A stretch of DNA of 64,000 nt, taken from NCBI GenBank assembly GCA_027484285.1, contig JAIXTG010000200.1, positions 1 through 64,000 on the forward strand, given 5' to 3'. A model generated the notes under the pieces. It was not told where the DNA came from and did no database searches. It worked only from the letters and a program-made list of their open reading frames with translations. The position numbers and the translations under genes are program-made. Positions 42,199 through 50,431 of this stretch are shown piece by piece. This DNA comes from Oxalobacteraceae bacterium (GTDB taxonomy: Bacteria; Pseudomonadota; Gammaproteobacteria; Burkholderiales; Burkholderiaceae_D). Position 1 is the first letter of the stretch. Every line of letters starts with the position of its first letter.

Positions 42199-42349
42199 AA
42201 CCGGCCGCGCAGGCGGCCGGGACCTCGGGGATACCCCTCGGGATGATAAGCCGGCACCGCAGGGTACCGGGTCCAACAGCAGCGCTGTTGGGATGAGTGA
42301 CTCCGGTGCCGCAGGGCGCCGGGACCCTACGGCTTGCCGCAGGGGATGA
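42199..42349 (-). ncRNA. Three tandem structured RNA repeats upstream of the NYN RNase gene
   Basis: On the minus strand three units of 53, 50 and 48 nt (starting at 42349, 42296 and 42246) each begin TCATCCC and hold a first, variable hairpin, then a hairpin of the form CCGG-N4-CTGC-N4-CCGG (42322-42303, 42270-42251, 42220-42201). The CTGC loop is the same in all three, while the N4 stem arms differ but still pair (one mismatch in unit 1), which is compensatory change. A fourth partial start (TCAT) lies at 42198, just before the coding region. The transcript from the promoter at 42361-42389 would begin about 5 nt before unit 1. Confidence 0.7.
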
Positions 42350-42360
42350 CTAAGCCTTAG

Positions 42361-42389
42361 ATTATCAGCACTCGACCATCACCTGTCAA
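42361..42389 (-). promoter_or_regulatory. Sigma-70 promoter for the RNA repeats and NYN gene
   Basis: On the minus strand a consensus -35 TTGACA (42389-42384), a 17-bp spacer and -10 GATAAT (42366-42361). The predicted start of transcription is near 42354. The -35 overlaps the last codons of the preceding phage gene, so the unit can be transcribed independently of the phage operon. Confidence 0.75.
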
Positions 42390-42972
42390 TCTTTTGGTCC
42401 CGAGCAACACCATAAGGTTTGGCATTCTTGCTACACCGTTCATACCCGTAGTACCGCGCCAACACCCCCAGGCCAGCGATCAGGATGCCCTTGGCTTCGT
42501 GCAGGGAGATCGCCTTGCCGGCCCAGCCCTGGCGGAGTGCCCACTCGCGGACCGACTGGCCCAGCCCCGCCACATACCACAGCGCCGATCCGGCCGGACT
42601 GCCACTGCCGCCAACGGCCTCCAGCGCATCCCGAACCGCACGGGCAGCGCCAGCGTTCTTCTCGACCATCATCTGCCCAGGCGCAGTGCCACCGGGCAGA
42701 CCGTCGAGATTGGGGCTGGCAACACCACTGCCGAACGCCCGTGCGAAGTCCTGCGAGAACTGCTGCCCGGCGTCGTGCATGGCACCGGTGATGCTGCCGT
42801 TTCGGAGCATCAGCGCCAGCGTGTCCACGGTGCGGTAGTGGTCGACGGGCTTCTGGTCGTCGTCCTCCTCGCGCACATAGCGGATCACGCTGCCGTCAGG
42901 GCGATTCAGTTCGTGGCCGATGGGCGGTTTGCACTCAGTGCGAGCTTTGGCTCGTTGCGTCTTCTTGGTCAT
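42379..42972 (-). CDS. DUF6456-type phage regulator
   Basis: The 197-aa protein has a central VDTLALMLRNGSITGAMHDAGQQFSQDFARAFG region and a C-terminal helical region (REWALRQGWAGKAISLHEAKGILIAGLGVLARYYG) typical of DUF6456 proteins, which in phages often sit where late regulators or antiterminators are found. No catalytic motif. It overlaps the upstream gene by 4 nt. Regulatory role is inferred. Confidence 0.75.
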   Translation of the reverse strand: MTKKTQRAKARTECKPPIGHELNRPDGSVIRYVREEDDDQKPVDHYRTVDTLALMLRNGSITGAMHDAGQQFSQDFARAFGSGVASPNLDGLPGGTAPGQMMVEKNAGAARAVRDALEAVGGSGSPAGSALWYVAGLGQSVREWALRQGWAGKAISLHEAKGILIAGLGVLARYYGYERCSKNAKPYGVARDQKIDR

Positions 42973-43337
42973 AGCCGTCCCTCCCCAAGTTGTCCGAGGG
43001 TCGCCAGCGCGCCGTCCCGGTCACGCTGTACGGTGATTGACTTGGCCGTGGTCGCCACCACCGTCCAGGTCTCGCCATCACCCCGGTCGATCACCTCGCC
43101 CTCGGCCCAAGATGTGCTCTTGCGGGATGCGATAGTGCGTGCACCGTAGAGCTTGGTGGCGATGCCGGTCAGGAACGCCCGATCCCAGTCATCGTAGATG
43201 TCGTCGAGTGGCACCACGACGATGCCTTGCTTGTGCCAGGCCGCCGCACGCATCGCGCGCAGCTCTTCGGCGTTGGCCGGTGCCTGCGGTGCCATCCTGC
43301 CCAAGGAGCAGGGAATCGAGGGGGTGTTCATGCGCAT
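42969..43337 (-). CDS. Small phage protein, unknown
   Basis: A 122-aa protein with two parts: a helical first part that has an AWHKQGIVVVPLDDIYDDWDRAFLTGIATKLYG segment, and a short SH3-like strand region (WAEGEVIDRGDGETWTVVATTAKSITVQRD). A strong AAGGAGG site precedes the ATG. It overlaps both neighbours (4 nt and 10 nt). Seen in the replication operon; function unknown. Confidence 0.7.
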   Translation of the reverse strand: MRMNTPSIPCSLGRMAPQAPANAEELRAMRAAAWHKQGIVVVPLDDIYDDWDRAFLTGIATKLYGARTIASRKSTSWAEGEVIDRGDGETWTVVATTAKSITVQRDRDGALATLGQLGEGRL

Positions 43338-43801
43338 GCCACACCTCCTTGGGCCATCGCCCAGTCCAGCAGCGCCAGCGCATCGGCATGGTTGTCGTCG
43401 ACCGGGGCGAAGCCGCGCGCCTTGGCGGCTGCGATCATCTCTGCCTTGCCCGCATTGCCCTTGCCGGTGGCGTGCTTCTTGATCGTGCCCACGGGCACGC
43501 CCTGGTACGGGATCTGGTGGTGTTCACACCAGGCAGTCAGATGCGCCATGAATCCGCCATAGGCGTGGGCCGCATCGACCCCGGCGTGTTTTCTCACTTC
43601 CTCAAACACCACCCAGTCGAGCCCATCGGAGCACTGCTTGATGTCGGTGAGCCAGCGCTTGAAACGCAGGTATCTCATCCCGCCGCCTTCGAAGCGCTGT
43701 GGCTTGAAGGATTCGCTGCCGCCGCTGATGAGTCCGTCGCGACTGGTCAGTGCCCAGCCGGTGGTCGTGCCCAGATCCAGGGCCAAAATCGTTGTCGTCA
43801 T
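43328..43801 (-). CDS. RuvC-like Holliday junction resolvase
   Basis: The 157-aa protein has a RuvC-type RNase H fold start (ILALDLGTTTGWAL, Asp9 catalytic), a second acidic residue in the strand VVFEEV and a C-terminal DDNHADALALLDWA motif with the final acidic residues. It should cut branched DNA during replication or before packaging. The ATG chosen follows the long open frame upstream, which is not coding. It overlaps the next gene by 10 nt. Confidence 0.87.
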   Translation of the reverse strand: MTTTILALDLGTTTGWALTSRDGLISGGSESFKPQRFEGGGMRYLRFKRWLTDIKQCSDGLDWVVFEEVRKHAGVDAAHAYGGFMAHLTAWCEHHQIPYQGVPVGTIKKHATGKGNAGKAEMIAAAKARGFAPVDDNHADALALLDWAMAQGGVACA

Positions 43802-43827
43802 GTTCGTCAGTCCTGTGTTTTGGGCGG

Positions 43828-43915
43828 TCTGACGGATCGGACAGGTCTGCCGGTTACCCTCTTCACGCGTGCGCGCGTGTAGGCGTAAATCAGTGAGTCT
43901 GTCCGATCCGTCAGA
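43828..43915. repeat. Perfect 17-bp inverted repeat between primase and resolvase genes
   Basis: TCTGACGGATCGGACAG at 43828-43844 is exactly the reverse complement of 43899-43915. The 54-nt spacer contains an alternating CACGCGTGCGCGCGTG run. It lies in the only intergenic gap of the replication operon, so it could be a protein site, an origin element or a mRNA hairpin. No other feature is seen in the 43802-43938 gap. Confidence 0.65.
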
Positions 43916-43938
43916 ACCGCGTCGATTCATGGTTTGGG

Positions 43939-46266
43939 TCAGTTGTCGGCATAGGGCGTGAAGCGGTCCTTCGGGGTCTCCTTGAGGCCCACTCCCTGGA
44001 ATCCCCGCAGTCCCATGCCGTTGCGCCACTTCTCCAGGCCTCGGGTGAGCAGCAGATCAGCGAAGCGCTTTTGCGAGCCCACGAACTCCCCAGCCGCCTC
44101 CGCCCACTGCTTCCAGTCGCTGAACAGCTCAGCGGTCAGCGACTTGGCATTGGGGTGGCGCACGCAGCGCTCCTCGAGCCAGCGGCCCAGCGCGTCTTCC
44201 GCCTCGAAGTACTCGTCCGTCGCATCCAGCACCGATTGAGGCTGGCGCAGCCCTTCGCGCTGCCAGGCCAGACAGCCCTCGACGCCCCAGCTGAAGATGC
44301 CGTTGGCCTCAGCCAGCAACTTGGTCTGCAGCTGCTTGTCGCGCTTTTCAGGTGGCACGGTGATCGTGAAGGGGATCAGGTGCAGACGCCGACGCATCGC
44401 CTCATCGATGTTGCGGATGGCCGGCTTGTGGTTGCCGGCGATCACCAACTTGAACTGCGGTACATAAGTGAAGAAGTCCTGGCGCATGAAGCGGGCGGAC
44501 ACCCGGTCACCACCGGTGATCTCCTTGATCTTCGACTCGTTCCAGCGCCGGCCCTGTTCGGTCTCGGTCGCACCCACGAAGCGAGAACCGCGCAGCCCCG
44601 CCAGATCGGTGGGATGCCGATCCCCGCGCGTTTCCATGAAGGTGTCCATGGGTGCGTTGGCGGCATAGTCCCCGAGCAGCGTGAAGAGCGTGTTCACGAA
44701 CACCGACTTGCCATTGGCACCGGTGCCGTAGAGGAAGAACAAGGCGTGCTCACTGGTTGCCCCGGTCAGGCAGTAGCCGAACATCCGCTGCAGGTAGGAC
44801 TGCAACTCGGCATCGCCACCGGTGACCTGCTCGAGAAACCGCATCCAAGTCGGGCAGGCGCTGCCCGGCACCAGGGTCGCCGAGGCGATCTTCGTCATCC
44901 GGTCGGCACGGTCGTGCGGGCGCATCCGGCCGGTGCGCAGATCGACGACACCCCCTGGCGTGTTGATGAGCCAGATGTCGGCATCCCACTCATCGGTGGT
45001 CGCCGCGTGCCGACGGTCGGTGCGGGCCAGGCGTTCGACACCACCCACGGTGCTGCTCGCGGCGAGCTTGGCCGCGACCTTGCTGTTGTCTGCGCGGACT
45101 GCTGCATGGCGACAGACGTGACGGATCAGATCGGTGGCCGCCAAGGTTTCCTCGGCCCGCCAGCGCTGGCCATCCCACATCAGCCATTTGCCCCAGGCCG
45201 CGATGTAGCGCCAGTCGCGCTGGTAGCGCCGGGTGAAACTCACCGCCAGGGCATCCTCCGTGCCCCAGACCGTGGCATCGCTGTCGTGAGACTCGTCATG
45301 GTCGGCAGCATCGAAGTGAGCCGATGGCGCTTGGTCATCGTCGAAGGGCTGCACCGTGATGCGCGGGCCGGTCGCAATAAAACCCGTGACATCGAAGCCC
45401 TCGGCCAAGGCATCCGCTGCATCCCATCCCTCGGGCTTATCGTCGGGTGGCAGCAGAATGGCGCAGGAAGTGGCCCCGGCCATGAGCACGGCTTGCGAGG
45501 CAGCCTCGGCGTAGCCGAATCCCGGTTTGTCCCGATCCGGCCAGATGAGCACGGCTTTGCCGGAGAGCGGCGACCAGTCGGTCTTGTCGACCGGCGCGTT
45601 GGCACCGTGCATGGCCGTGGTCGCGGTGACCCCTGCCTCGATCAGGGCCTGCGCACACTTCTCGCCCTCGACCAGGATCACCTGATCGGCAGCAACAAGG
45701 GCCGGCTGGTTGTAGAGGGGGCGTGGCTCCGGGGGCGCCATCTTGCGGCGCTTGGCATCCCAAGGGCGGAACTCCTTGCGGCCAGGTACCGGGTCGTAGC
45801 GATACACGCAGGCGATCAGATTGCCGGCAGCATCCAGGTAGTCCCACTTGGCCGTGGCCGGACCCAGCTCGTCGACCGGGGCTTCGGCCTTCTTGCGCTT
45901 TGGGGGATGGCTGATGGCCCGACCGACCAGTTGCCCGGCGATCTCCAGCACCCGGGCGAAGTCCGCCTGGGTGTCGAGCCCATGGTGGGCGGCGATGAGA
46001 TCGAAGATGTCACCGCCTTCGCCGGTGGCGTGGTCGTGCCACAGACCGGCGGTTTCTCCTTTGAGCGACACCTCCAGGCTGTCGCCGGGGCTGCCGAGCA
46101 CGTCGCCGACCAGGTATTTCTGGCCACGCTTCTTGCCGGCTGGCAGCAGCGTCATCAGCACCGATTCCAGCCGCGCCAGCAGATCGGCACGGATGGCGTC
46201 GCGTTGTGCGTTGAGATCACCGCCAGTGGGGAAGGCCAGCGGCGGCACCGAATTGAAATCAAGCAT
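43939..46266 (-). CDS. Phage primase-helicase (TOPRIM plus D5/P4-type SF3 helicase)
   Basis: A 775-aa protein with a TOPRIM-like region around 195-300 (VILVEGEKCAQALIEAGV; ADALAEGFD) and a C-terminal superfamily 3 helicase of the P4/D5 type: Walker A GTGANGKS at 514-521, then a Walker B/sensor region and the SF3 motif FKLVIAGNHKPAIRNIDEAMRRRLH. It primes and unwinds phage DNA. The gene is preceded by a 4-gene overlap cluster of nuclease and unknown genes. A small zinc-like region is not obvious at the N-terminus. Seen: motifs complete. Confidence 0.92.
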   Translation of the reverse strand: MLDFNSVPPLAFPTGGDLNAQRDAIRADLLARLESVLMTLLPAGKKRGQKYLVGDVLGSPGDSLEVSLKGETAGLWHDHATGEGGDIFDLIAAHHGLDTQADFARVLEIAGQLVGRAISHPPKRKKAEAPVDELGPATAKWDYLDAAGNLIACVYRYDPVPGRKEFRPWDAKRRKMAPPEPRPLYNQPALVAADQVILVEGEKCAQALIEAGVTATTAMHGANAPVDKTDWSPLSGKAVLIWPDRDKPGFGYAEAASQAVLMAGATSCAILLPPDDKPEGWDAADALAEGFDVTGFIATGPRITVQPFDDDQAPSAHFDAADHDESHDSDATVWGTEDALAVSFTRRYQRDWRYIAAWGKWLMWDGQRWRAEETLAATDLIRHVCRHAAVRADNSKVAAKLAASSTVGGVERLARTDRRHAATTDEWDADIWLINTPGGVVDLRTGRMRPHDRADRMTKIASATLVPGSACPTWMRFLEQVTGGDAELQSYLQRMFGYCLTGATSEHALFFLYGTGANGKSVFVNTLFTLLGDYAANAPMDTFMETRGDRHPTDLAGLRGSRFVGATETEQGRRWNESKIKEITGGDRVSARFMRQDFFTYVPQFKLVIAGNHKPAIRNIDEAMRRRLHLIPFTITVPPEKRDKQLQTKLLAEANGIFSWGVEGCLAWQREGLRQPQSVLDATDEYFEAEDALGRWLEERCVRHPNAKSLTAELFSDWKQWAEAAGEFVGSQKRFADLLLTRGLEKWRNGMGLRGFQGVGLKETPKDRFTPYADN

Positions 46267-46729
46267 GGATCAGTCCTCCCTGTGGCGGATGGTTGTGGTC
46301 ATGGCAGGTGATGGAATGCACGGGCGCGCTGCTGGCGCTGACCACTGGCTCGGCAGGTACCGGCACCTTGATCGGCACCTTCTGCCAGTGCGCCTTCTCG
46401 TCGGCGAGATAGCCGGCCTTGCGTGCCACGAAGCGCACGAAGTCCGGATGCAAGCCGACCAGGTCACACCAGAGCGTGAGGTCATCCCCGAGCAGAAAGC
46501 GCCTTGCTTCGCGCCGCATCCGGCGGTTGGAAAGACTCAGGCTGTCGTGGATGGCGCGGGCGAGCACCGCCACCACCAGCCGGGACTCTGGGCACACGAG
46601 GAAGGTGTGACGGTTCAACACCTTCTCGATGGCCTGCAGCCCGACCAGGGGTTTGGGCGGCGACCAGCGCTCCACCCACTCGGTGCGGTAGGTCTTGCGT
46701 GCACTGGCGCGCTTGGAAGCTGTGCTCAT
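46259..46729 (-). CDS. Phage protein of unknown function
   Basis: A 156-aa basic helical protein (RKTYRTEWVERWSPPKPLVGLQAIEKVLNRHT at residues 10-41; RFLLGDDLTLWCDLVGLHPDFVRFVARKAG in the middle). The last part shows the pattern CHDHNHPP. GGAGGTG precedes the ATG. It overlaps the primase start by 8 nt and its ATG shares one base with the nuclease stop. No family known to me. Confidence 0.7.
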   Translation of the reverse strand: MSTASKRASARKTYRTEWVERWSPPKPLVGLQAIEKVLNRHTFLVCPESRLVVAVLARAIHDSLSLSNRRMRREARRFLLGDDLTLWCDLVGLHPDFVRFVARKAGYLADEKAHWQKVPIKVPVPAEPVVSASSAPVHSITCHDHNHPPQGGLIHA

Positions 46730-47484
46730 CACACACCTCCCCAGCAACGCTGCGCATAGGGGCAGAACTTGCACTCGAAGTGGCTGGCCTCGGCGAACGC
46801 GCGCGGCAAGAGCTCCCCGGCCTCGGTCGCCTGGATCACCCGCACCGCGCGGTCGGACATCTTCTGCGCCAGCCCCGCATCGAAGGGCACCAGCTCGAAC
46901 CACAGCTCCTGCGTGTCCTTGTTGATGGCGGTGAAGAGTGCCGGATTACGGCTGATGCCTTCGACCGAGCCTTCCATGTAGGCCTGGTAAGTGGCCATCT
47001 GCGCGGCATAGACTGGCTTGGTGACCGCCACGCCAGACTTGGCACAGGCCTTCCAGTGCTTGTCGGCCATGGTCTTGCACTCGAAGAGCATCGGGAACGA
47101 CAGGCCCAGCTCTGGCGGTGCCGCCGTGATGATTCCGTCGACGTGGCCCTTGATCCGGCCACCCGCCACCGAGAACCCGAACTGGCCGCCGTTGGCCTTC
47201 TGGTTGTGCAACTCAAACCCCGCCATGCGCAACCAGCGCACGGCCAGGTCTTCCAGCGCATGGCCGACCTCGAACACCCGCAGGATACGACCCGAGAAAC
47301 CCCGGCCGGGATCGACCGGCGCACCGGCGTACTCAAACTGCAGCGCCCGTTCGCAAGCCACACCCAGGCGAGAAGCGCCGAGATAGTCGCGCGGGGCCTG
47401 CCCGGCACGTTCAACATCCAGCGCCGCATCGATGAAGCCCGCTACCCGCTCGTGGAAGCCGGGGCGATGGTTGAAGTCCAACAT
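46729..47484 (-). CDS. Cas4/RecB-like PD-(D/E)XK exonuclease with Fe-S cluster cysteines
   Basis: A 251-aa nuclease with the PD-(D/E)XK core (Asp116 in GHVDGII, Glu135-x-Lys137 in FECKTM) and the four Cys of the Cas4/AddB type iron-sulfur cluster: Cys44 and the C-terminal C-x2-C-x5-C (CKFCPYAQRC). It is likely a phage exonuclease acting with the Sak4-like protein in recombination. The ATG at 47484 shares one base with the stop of the preceding gene. Confidence 0.87.
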   Translation of the reverse strand: MLDFNHRPGFHERVAGFIDAALDVERAGQAPRDYLGASRLGVACERALQFEYAGAPVDPGRGFSGRILRVFEVGHALEDLAVRWLRMAGFELHNQKANGGQFGFSVAGGRIKGHVDGIITAAPPELGLSFPMLFECKTMADKHWKACAKSGVAVTKPVYAAQMATYQAYMEGSVEGISRNPALFTAINKDTQELWFELVPFDAGLAQKMSDRAVRVIQATEAGELLPRAFAEASHFECKFCPYAQRCWGGV

Positions 47485-48050
47485 CACTTCGCCCTCCCAC
47501 GCTTGACTGGCTGCCCTGCCACCACCTCTCCGGTCTCCCACGGCAGGTCATCCTCCAGATCGGCGAAGGGATTCGCCGGATCGAAGGCGGTCGTTGCCAG
47601 TACCGGCTCCAACTTGGCCACCGGCTGCGGCGCCTGCGTCTCATACGGCTCGACACCCCGCACCGGCGGATATTTCGCCTGCTGGTGGTGCGCCGCCATG
47701 ACCTCCGTCCAGCCGGTGACAATCGCCTCAATCACCTGCAAGGCCTCGGCCTCGCTGTAGTGACCCAGGGGTTTATCGAAGCCGATCTCGCCGGCGGCCT
47801 CGCCGAAGCACTTCAGGCAGGCGCGCATCGCCGCGCGCTCGAATTCGGTCGGATCAACCATGAGCACGTCCTCCTGCCTGGGGTCGGTTCGGAGCCACTG
47901 GCCGTAGAGCGCGTGAAACGCGTCCTGGCATTTGCGGCTGCAAAAGACCCAGTCCATCGGATACCGGCGCGATTCGCCGACCTTGAAGCGGTTGTCGCTG
48001 TGGCCGAGGCCACGGGCCTGTCGCTTGCAGGCCCAACACTGTCCGGCCAT
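47484..48050 (-). CDS. DUF6511-like zinc-binding phage protein
   Basis: A 188-aa protein with Cys pairs CWAC at residues 5-8 and FCSRKC at 36-41, a treble-clef-like zinc site, followed by FHALYG, and a Pro/acid-rich C-terminal tail. This matches DUF6511 phage proteins (moderate trust in the name). It lies between P63C and the exonuclease. Function unknown; nucleic acid binding is plausible. Confidence 0.75.
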   Translation of the reverse strand: MAGQCWACKRQARGLGHSDNRFKVGESRRYPMDWVFCSRKCQDAFHALYGQWLRTDPRQEDVLMVDPTEFERAAMRACLKCFGEAAGEIGFDKPLGHYSEAEALQVIEAIVTGWTEVMAAHHQQAKYPPVRGVEPYETQAPQPVAKLEPVLATTAFDPANPFADLEDDLPWETGEVVAGQPVKRGRAK

Positions 48051-48908
48051 TCATTGCCCTCCCTCCAGCGCACCGATGAAGAGCGTCATCTGCAACGGCT
48101 GGCTGCCAAACGCCGTGGCGCAGCGGGTGTCGAAGTCCCGGTAGGTCATCGACGAGCGCGCGATCATGGTCACCGCGTGGATCTGCTTCTCCAGCAAGGC
48201 GAGGCCGCCTTCGGAGAGCCACTGATGGGCCTTGTCGGACAAGCGCTTGCGGCTCCTGATCTCCTCGATGATTTCGCGGGGCATGATCACGTCGTACACC
48301 CAGCGCAGGGTGATCTGGCCGATCACCGCCGGTGGGTTTTGCTGATGGCCCTGGTAGTGCCAGCCAAAGAGGCGAAACAGCGCCCGGTAGTAGTCGGGGC
48401 TGAAGCGCCGCTCCCAGCTGGCGACCCGCTCGCGCAGCAGCCGCGAGATCAAGGCCTGCAGTGCATCAGGGGCACGGTGGTACTGGTAACCGGTAGCCTC
48501 GTCGATCAGCGCAACTTCACCGGTCTTGGCCAAGGCCTTCAAGATGCGCTGGCAGTTGGGCACCAGGTGCTGGCGCTTGCGGTGCAGACGGCCTTCGAGT
48601 GCGGCATCGATCACGCCGGAGGCGACCTCGCTGATCACCCCGGCCGGAAAGAACGCGGTGGTCTGCCCCGAAGGCAGGCGAATGCTGCAGGCACGGTCCT
48701 GCAAGACCTCCACGGCGCCCGGAGCGACATCCGACAGCAGTGCCTTGAGCTGACTGCCCCGACGCGATTCGTGCAGACCGATGGCGGTGGCCAGTTGCCG
48801 CTGCACATAGCCCCGGGTGCCGTCTTCCAGCACCACGGCCTCCACCGCCAGGTCACCGAAACGCACCACGCCGTAGTGGCTGGTGGTCAGGATAGGTGTG
48901 CTCATCAT
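48051..48908 (-). CDS. P63C-domain phage protein
   Basis: A 285-aa protein with an N-terminal region (LEDGTRGYVQRQLATAIGLHESRRGSQL) similar to Bro-N/P63-N domains and a P63C domain (RRFSPDYYRALFRLFGW at about 165-181, typical). P63C proteins are common in phages and are of unknown function, probably DNA-binding or antirepressor-like. The ATG at 48908 has GGAGG; a GTG two codons upstream is possible. Confidence 0.85.
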   Translation of the reverse strand: MMSTPILTTSHYGVVRFGDLAVEAVVLEDGTRGYVQRQLATAIGLHESRRGSQLKALLSDVAPGAVEVLQDRACSIRLPSGQTTAFFPAGVISEVASGVIDAALEGRLHRKRQHLVPNCQRILKALAKTGEVALIDEATGYQYHRAPDALQALISRLLRERVASWERRFSPDYYRALFRLFGWHYQGHQQNPPAVIGQITLRWVYDVIMPREIIEEIRSRKRLSDKAHQWLSEGGLALLEKQIHAVTMIARSSMTYRDFDTRCATAFGSQPLQMTLFIGALEGGQ

Positions 48909-48922
48909 CGTCACGTCCTCCC

Positions 48923-49564
48923 TTACTGCGCCCAGGCGGGCTTGCCGCTGGGGACGGTGGAAGACGCAGGGCGTGCTGCAGCAGCCGGGGGCGTATAGCT
49001 GGGTGCTACGACCGCTGCCGGCGCACCCGACTGGCCACCGCCGGTCGAACCCTTCGGCACCACCCCCATGATCAGGGCGTAATCCTTGTGATCCGGCTCG
49101 ATGGCAGCCTTGATGGTATTGCGGTCCTCGCCCCGGCCATCCTTCTCGATGTCGATGCGCGCAGCGAACTCGAGGCCATCCAGGTCGGCAAAGCCGCTAA
49201 TGCGACGGGCCGCCTGGGCCTGCGGGCTGTTGTCCGCCGGATGCACGTTGCGCGCGGAATTGAGTGCAGCGCGGATGAAGGTCCGGCCCATGTTTCCCCA
49301 GGTCGGCCCCTTGGCGCTGTGCAAACCGACGTTCCACCAGATCTTGCGTTTGGCAAACGGGCCGTCCATCACCACGCCCTCGCAGGCGAGATAAACCGCA
49401 CCGGTCTCAAAGGACTGGGTCGCCCAGCCGCCGGTCCAGCCTTGGCTGGGGTCATCGAAGCCACCGGGCTTGATGCTCAGGCGCAGCTTGGCCGCCGTGT
49501 TGCGCGGGATGAGGTCGAAGGACTGCTGCTGTTCAGCGTCGTTGAAATCGTTCCAGTTGGACAT
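48923..49564 (-). CDS. Phage single-strand DNA-binding-like protein (DUF669 type)
   Basis: The 213-aa protein begins SNWNDFNDAEQQQSFDLIPRNTAAKLRLSIKPGG and has a long beta-rich central region (AVYLACEGVVMDGPFAKRKIWWNVGLHS), then a Gly/Pro/Ala tail ending GKPAWAQ, the layout of phage ssDNA-binding proteins next to a Sak4-like annealing ATPase. It would cover single-stranded DNA during recombination. Family name is by pattern. Confidence 0.7.
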   Translation of the reverse strand: MSNWNDFNDAEQQQSFDLIPRNTAAKLRLSIKPGGFDDPSQGWTGGWATQSFETGAVYLACEGVVMDGPFAKRKIWWNVGLHSAKGPTWGNMGRTFIRAALNSARNVHPADNSPQAQAARRISGFADLDGLEFAARIDIEKDGRGEDRNTIKAAIEPDHKDYALIMGVVPKGSTGGGQSGAPAAVVAPSYTPPAAAARPASSTVPSGKPAWAQ

Positions 49565-49570
49565 GGCGGC

Positions 49571-50431
49571 TTACTCCTGGGATGCGTTGGATTCGGGGGT
49601 GGCGTTCGGGAAAGCGGTGGCGTGCGCAGCAACGGCGTGCCGACCGAGGCACTTGGCGATGAGCTTTCCGAGGTGGGGCTCTTCGATGGGGTCGAGCCGA
49701 CCGCTGCGGTCCTTGCTCGGGAAGCCCCAGGTGTTGTCTGCGCCGGTGACAAAAGCGCGGTACGGCGTGCCGTCGTCGGCTTTCAGGATGGCCAGCGTGA
49801 TGACTTCGTCGAGCACGCCCGGCAGCTCGGCCGAGGACTTGGCACCCTCAAGCTGCAGCTGGTAGATGCGGCGGTTGAAGTCGTCCAGCTTCTCTTCGAG
49901 GATGCAGACGTAGATGACGTGCTTGTCCCGGACGTGCTGCAGGTGCGTGAGCGCGCCGATCATTTCGGTGCCCAAGAGGCCGTAAGCGCCCCGGGTGTCG
50001 GGCTTGCCGGTCTTCTCGGAGAAGGCAGCCGGCTGGGTCTTGCACCAGGCCAGGCACATCCGCGAGAGCACGGTTAAGGAATCGACGAAGTAGGTGTCGT
50101 ACTTGGTCAGCTGCTGGGGATCGCCGTACTTCTGGCAGACATGGTCGAAGTGGGCCTGCGAGAACGCCTGCTCGGGCGAGGCACTGGGGCTTGGCCCGGC
50201 GAGGAACACCACCAGGTCCTTGAACTCCGGCCAGGTGCGCGGGCGTAGGGTGTCACCGGCCCAGTCGAGGATGGACAAATCGCCGGCCTCGGTGTCTACC
50301 AGCAAGGTGCGCTCAGCATCGAGTGTGCGGATCTGGGAAGTTTTACCCGCACCGGGTACGCCGACGAGGGCGACCTTGGCGCAGCGTTTTTCTGACAAGC
50401 GCTGGTCAGCGCTGATGATCGGGAGTGCCAT
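49571..50431 (-). CDS. Sak4-like RecA-type single-strand annealing ATPase (AAA_24)
   Basis: A 286-aa P-loop protein with Walker A GVPGAGKT at 24-31, a LLVDTEAGDLSILDW segment, and a FVDSLTVLSRM Walker B region, as in the AAA_24 family that includes phage Sak4 recombinases. It should anneal single strands with the SSB-like protein and exonuclease. GGGGAGGG precedes the ATG at 50431, which shares one base with the upstream stop; the longer open frame upstream is a shadow. Confidence 0.88.
   Translation of the reverse strand: MALPIISADQRLSEKRCAKVALVGVPGAGKTSQIRTLDAERTLLVDTEAGDLSILDWAGDTLRPRTWPEFKDLVVFLAGPSPSASPEQAFSQAHFDHVCQKYGDPQQLTKYDTYFVDSLTVLSRMCLAWCKTQPAAFSEKTGKPDTRGAYGLLGTEMIGALTHLQHVRDKHVIYVCILEEKLDDFNRRIYQLQLEGAKSSAELPGVLDEVITLAILKADDGTPYRAFVTGADNTWGFPSKDRSGRLDPIEEPHLGKLIAKCLGRHAVAAHATAFPNATPESNASQE

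Noticed and set aside
42199-42349. CRISPR array reading of the tandem 50-nt units
   Set aside because: There are only three units, the variable parts fold as hairpins and are not spacer-like, the conserved parts are themselves structured, and no cas gene is near (the Cas4-like nuclease belongs to the phage recombination operon).
44071-46311. Plus-strand 746-aa frame opposite the primase-helicase
   Set aside because: Antisense of a GC-rich gene with complete Walker and TOPRIM motifs; the long open frame is due to codon bias.
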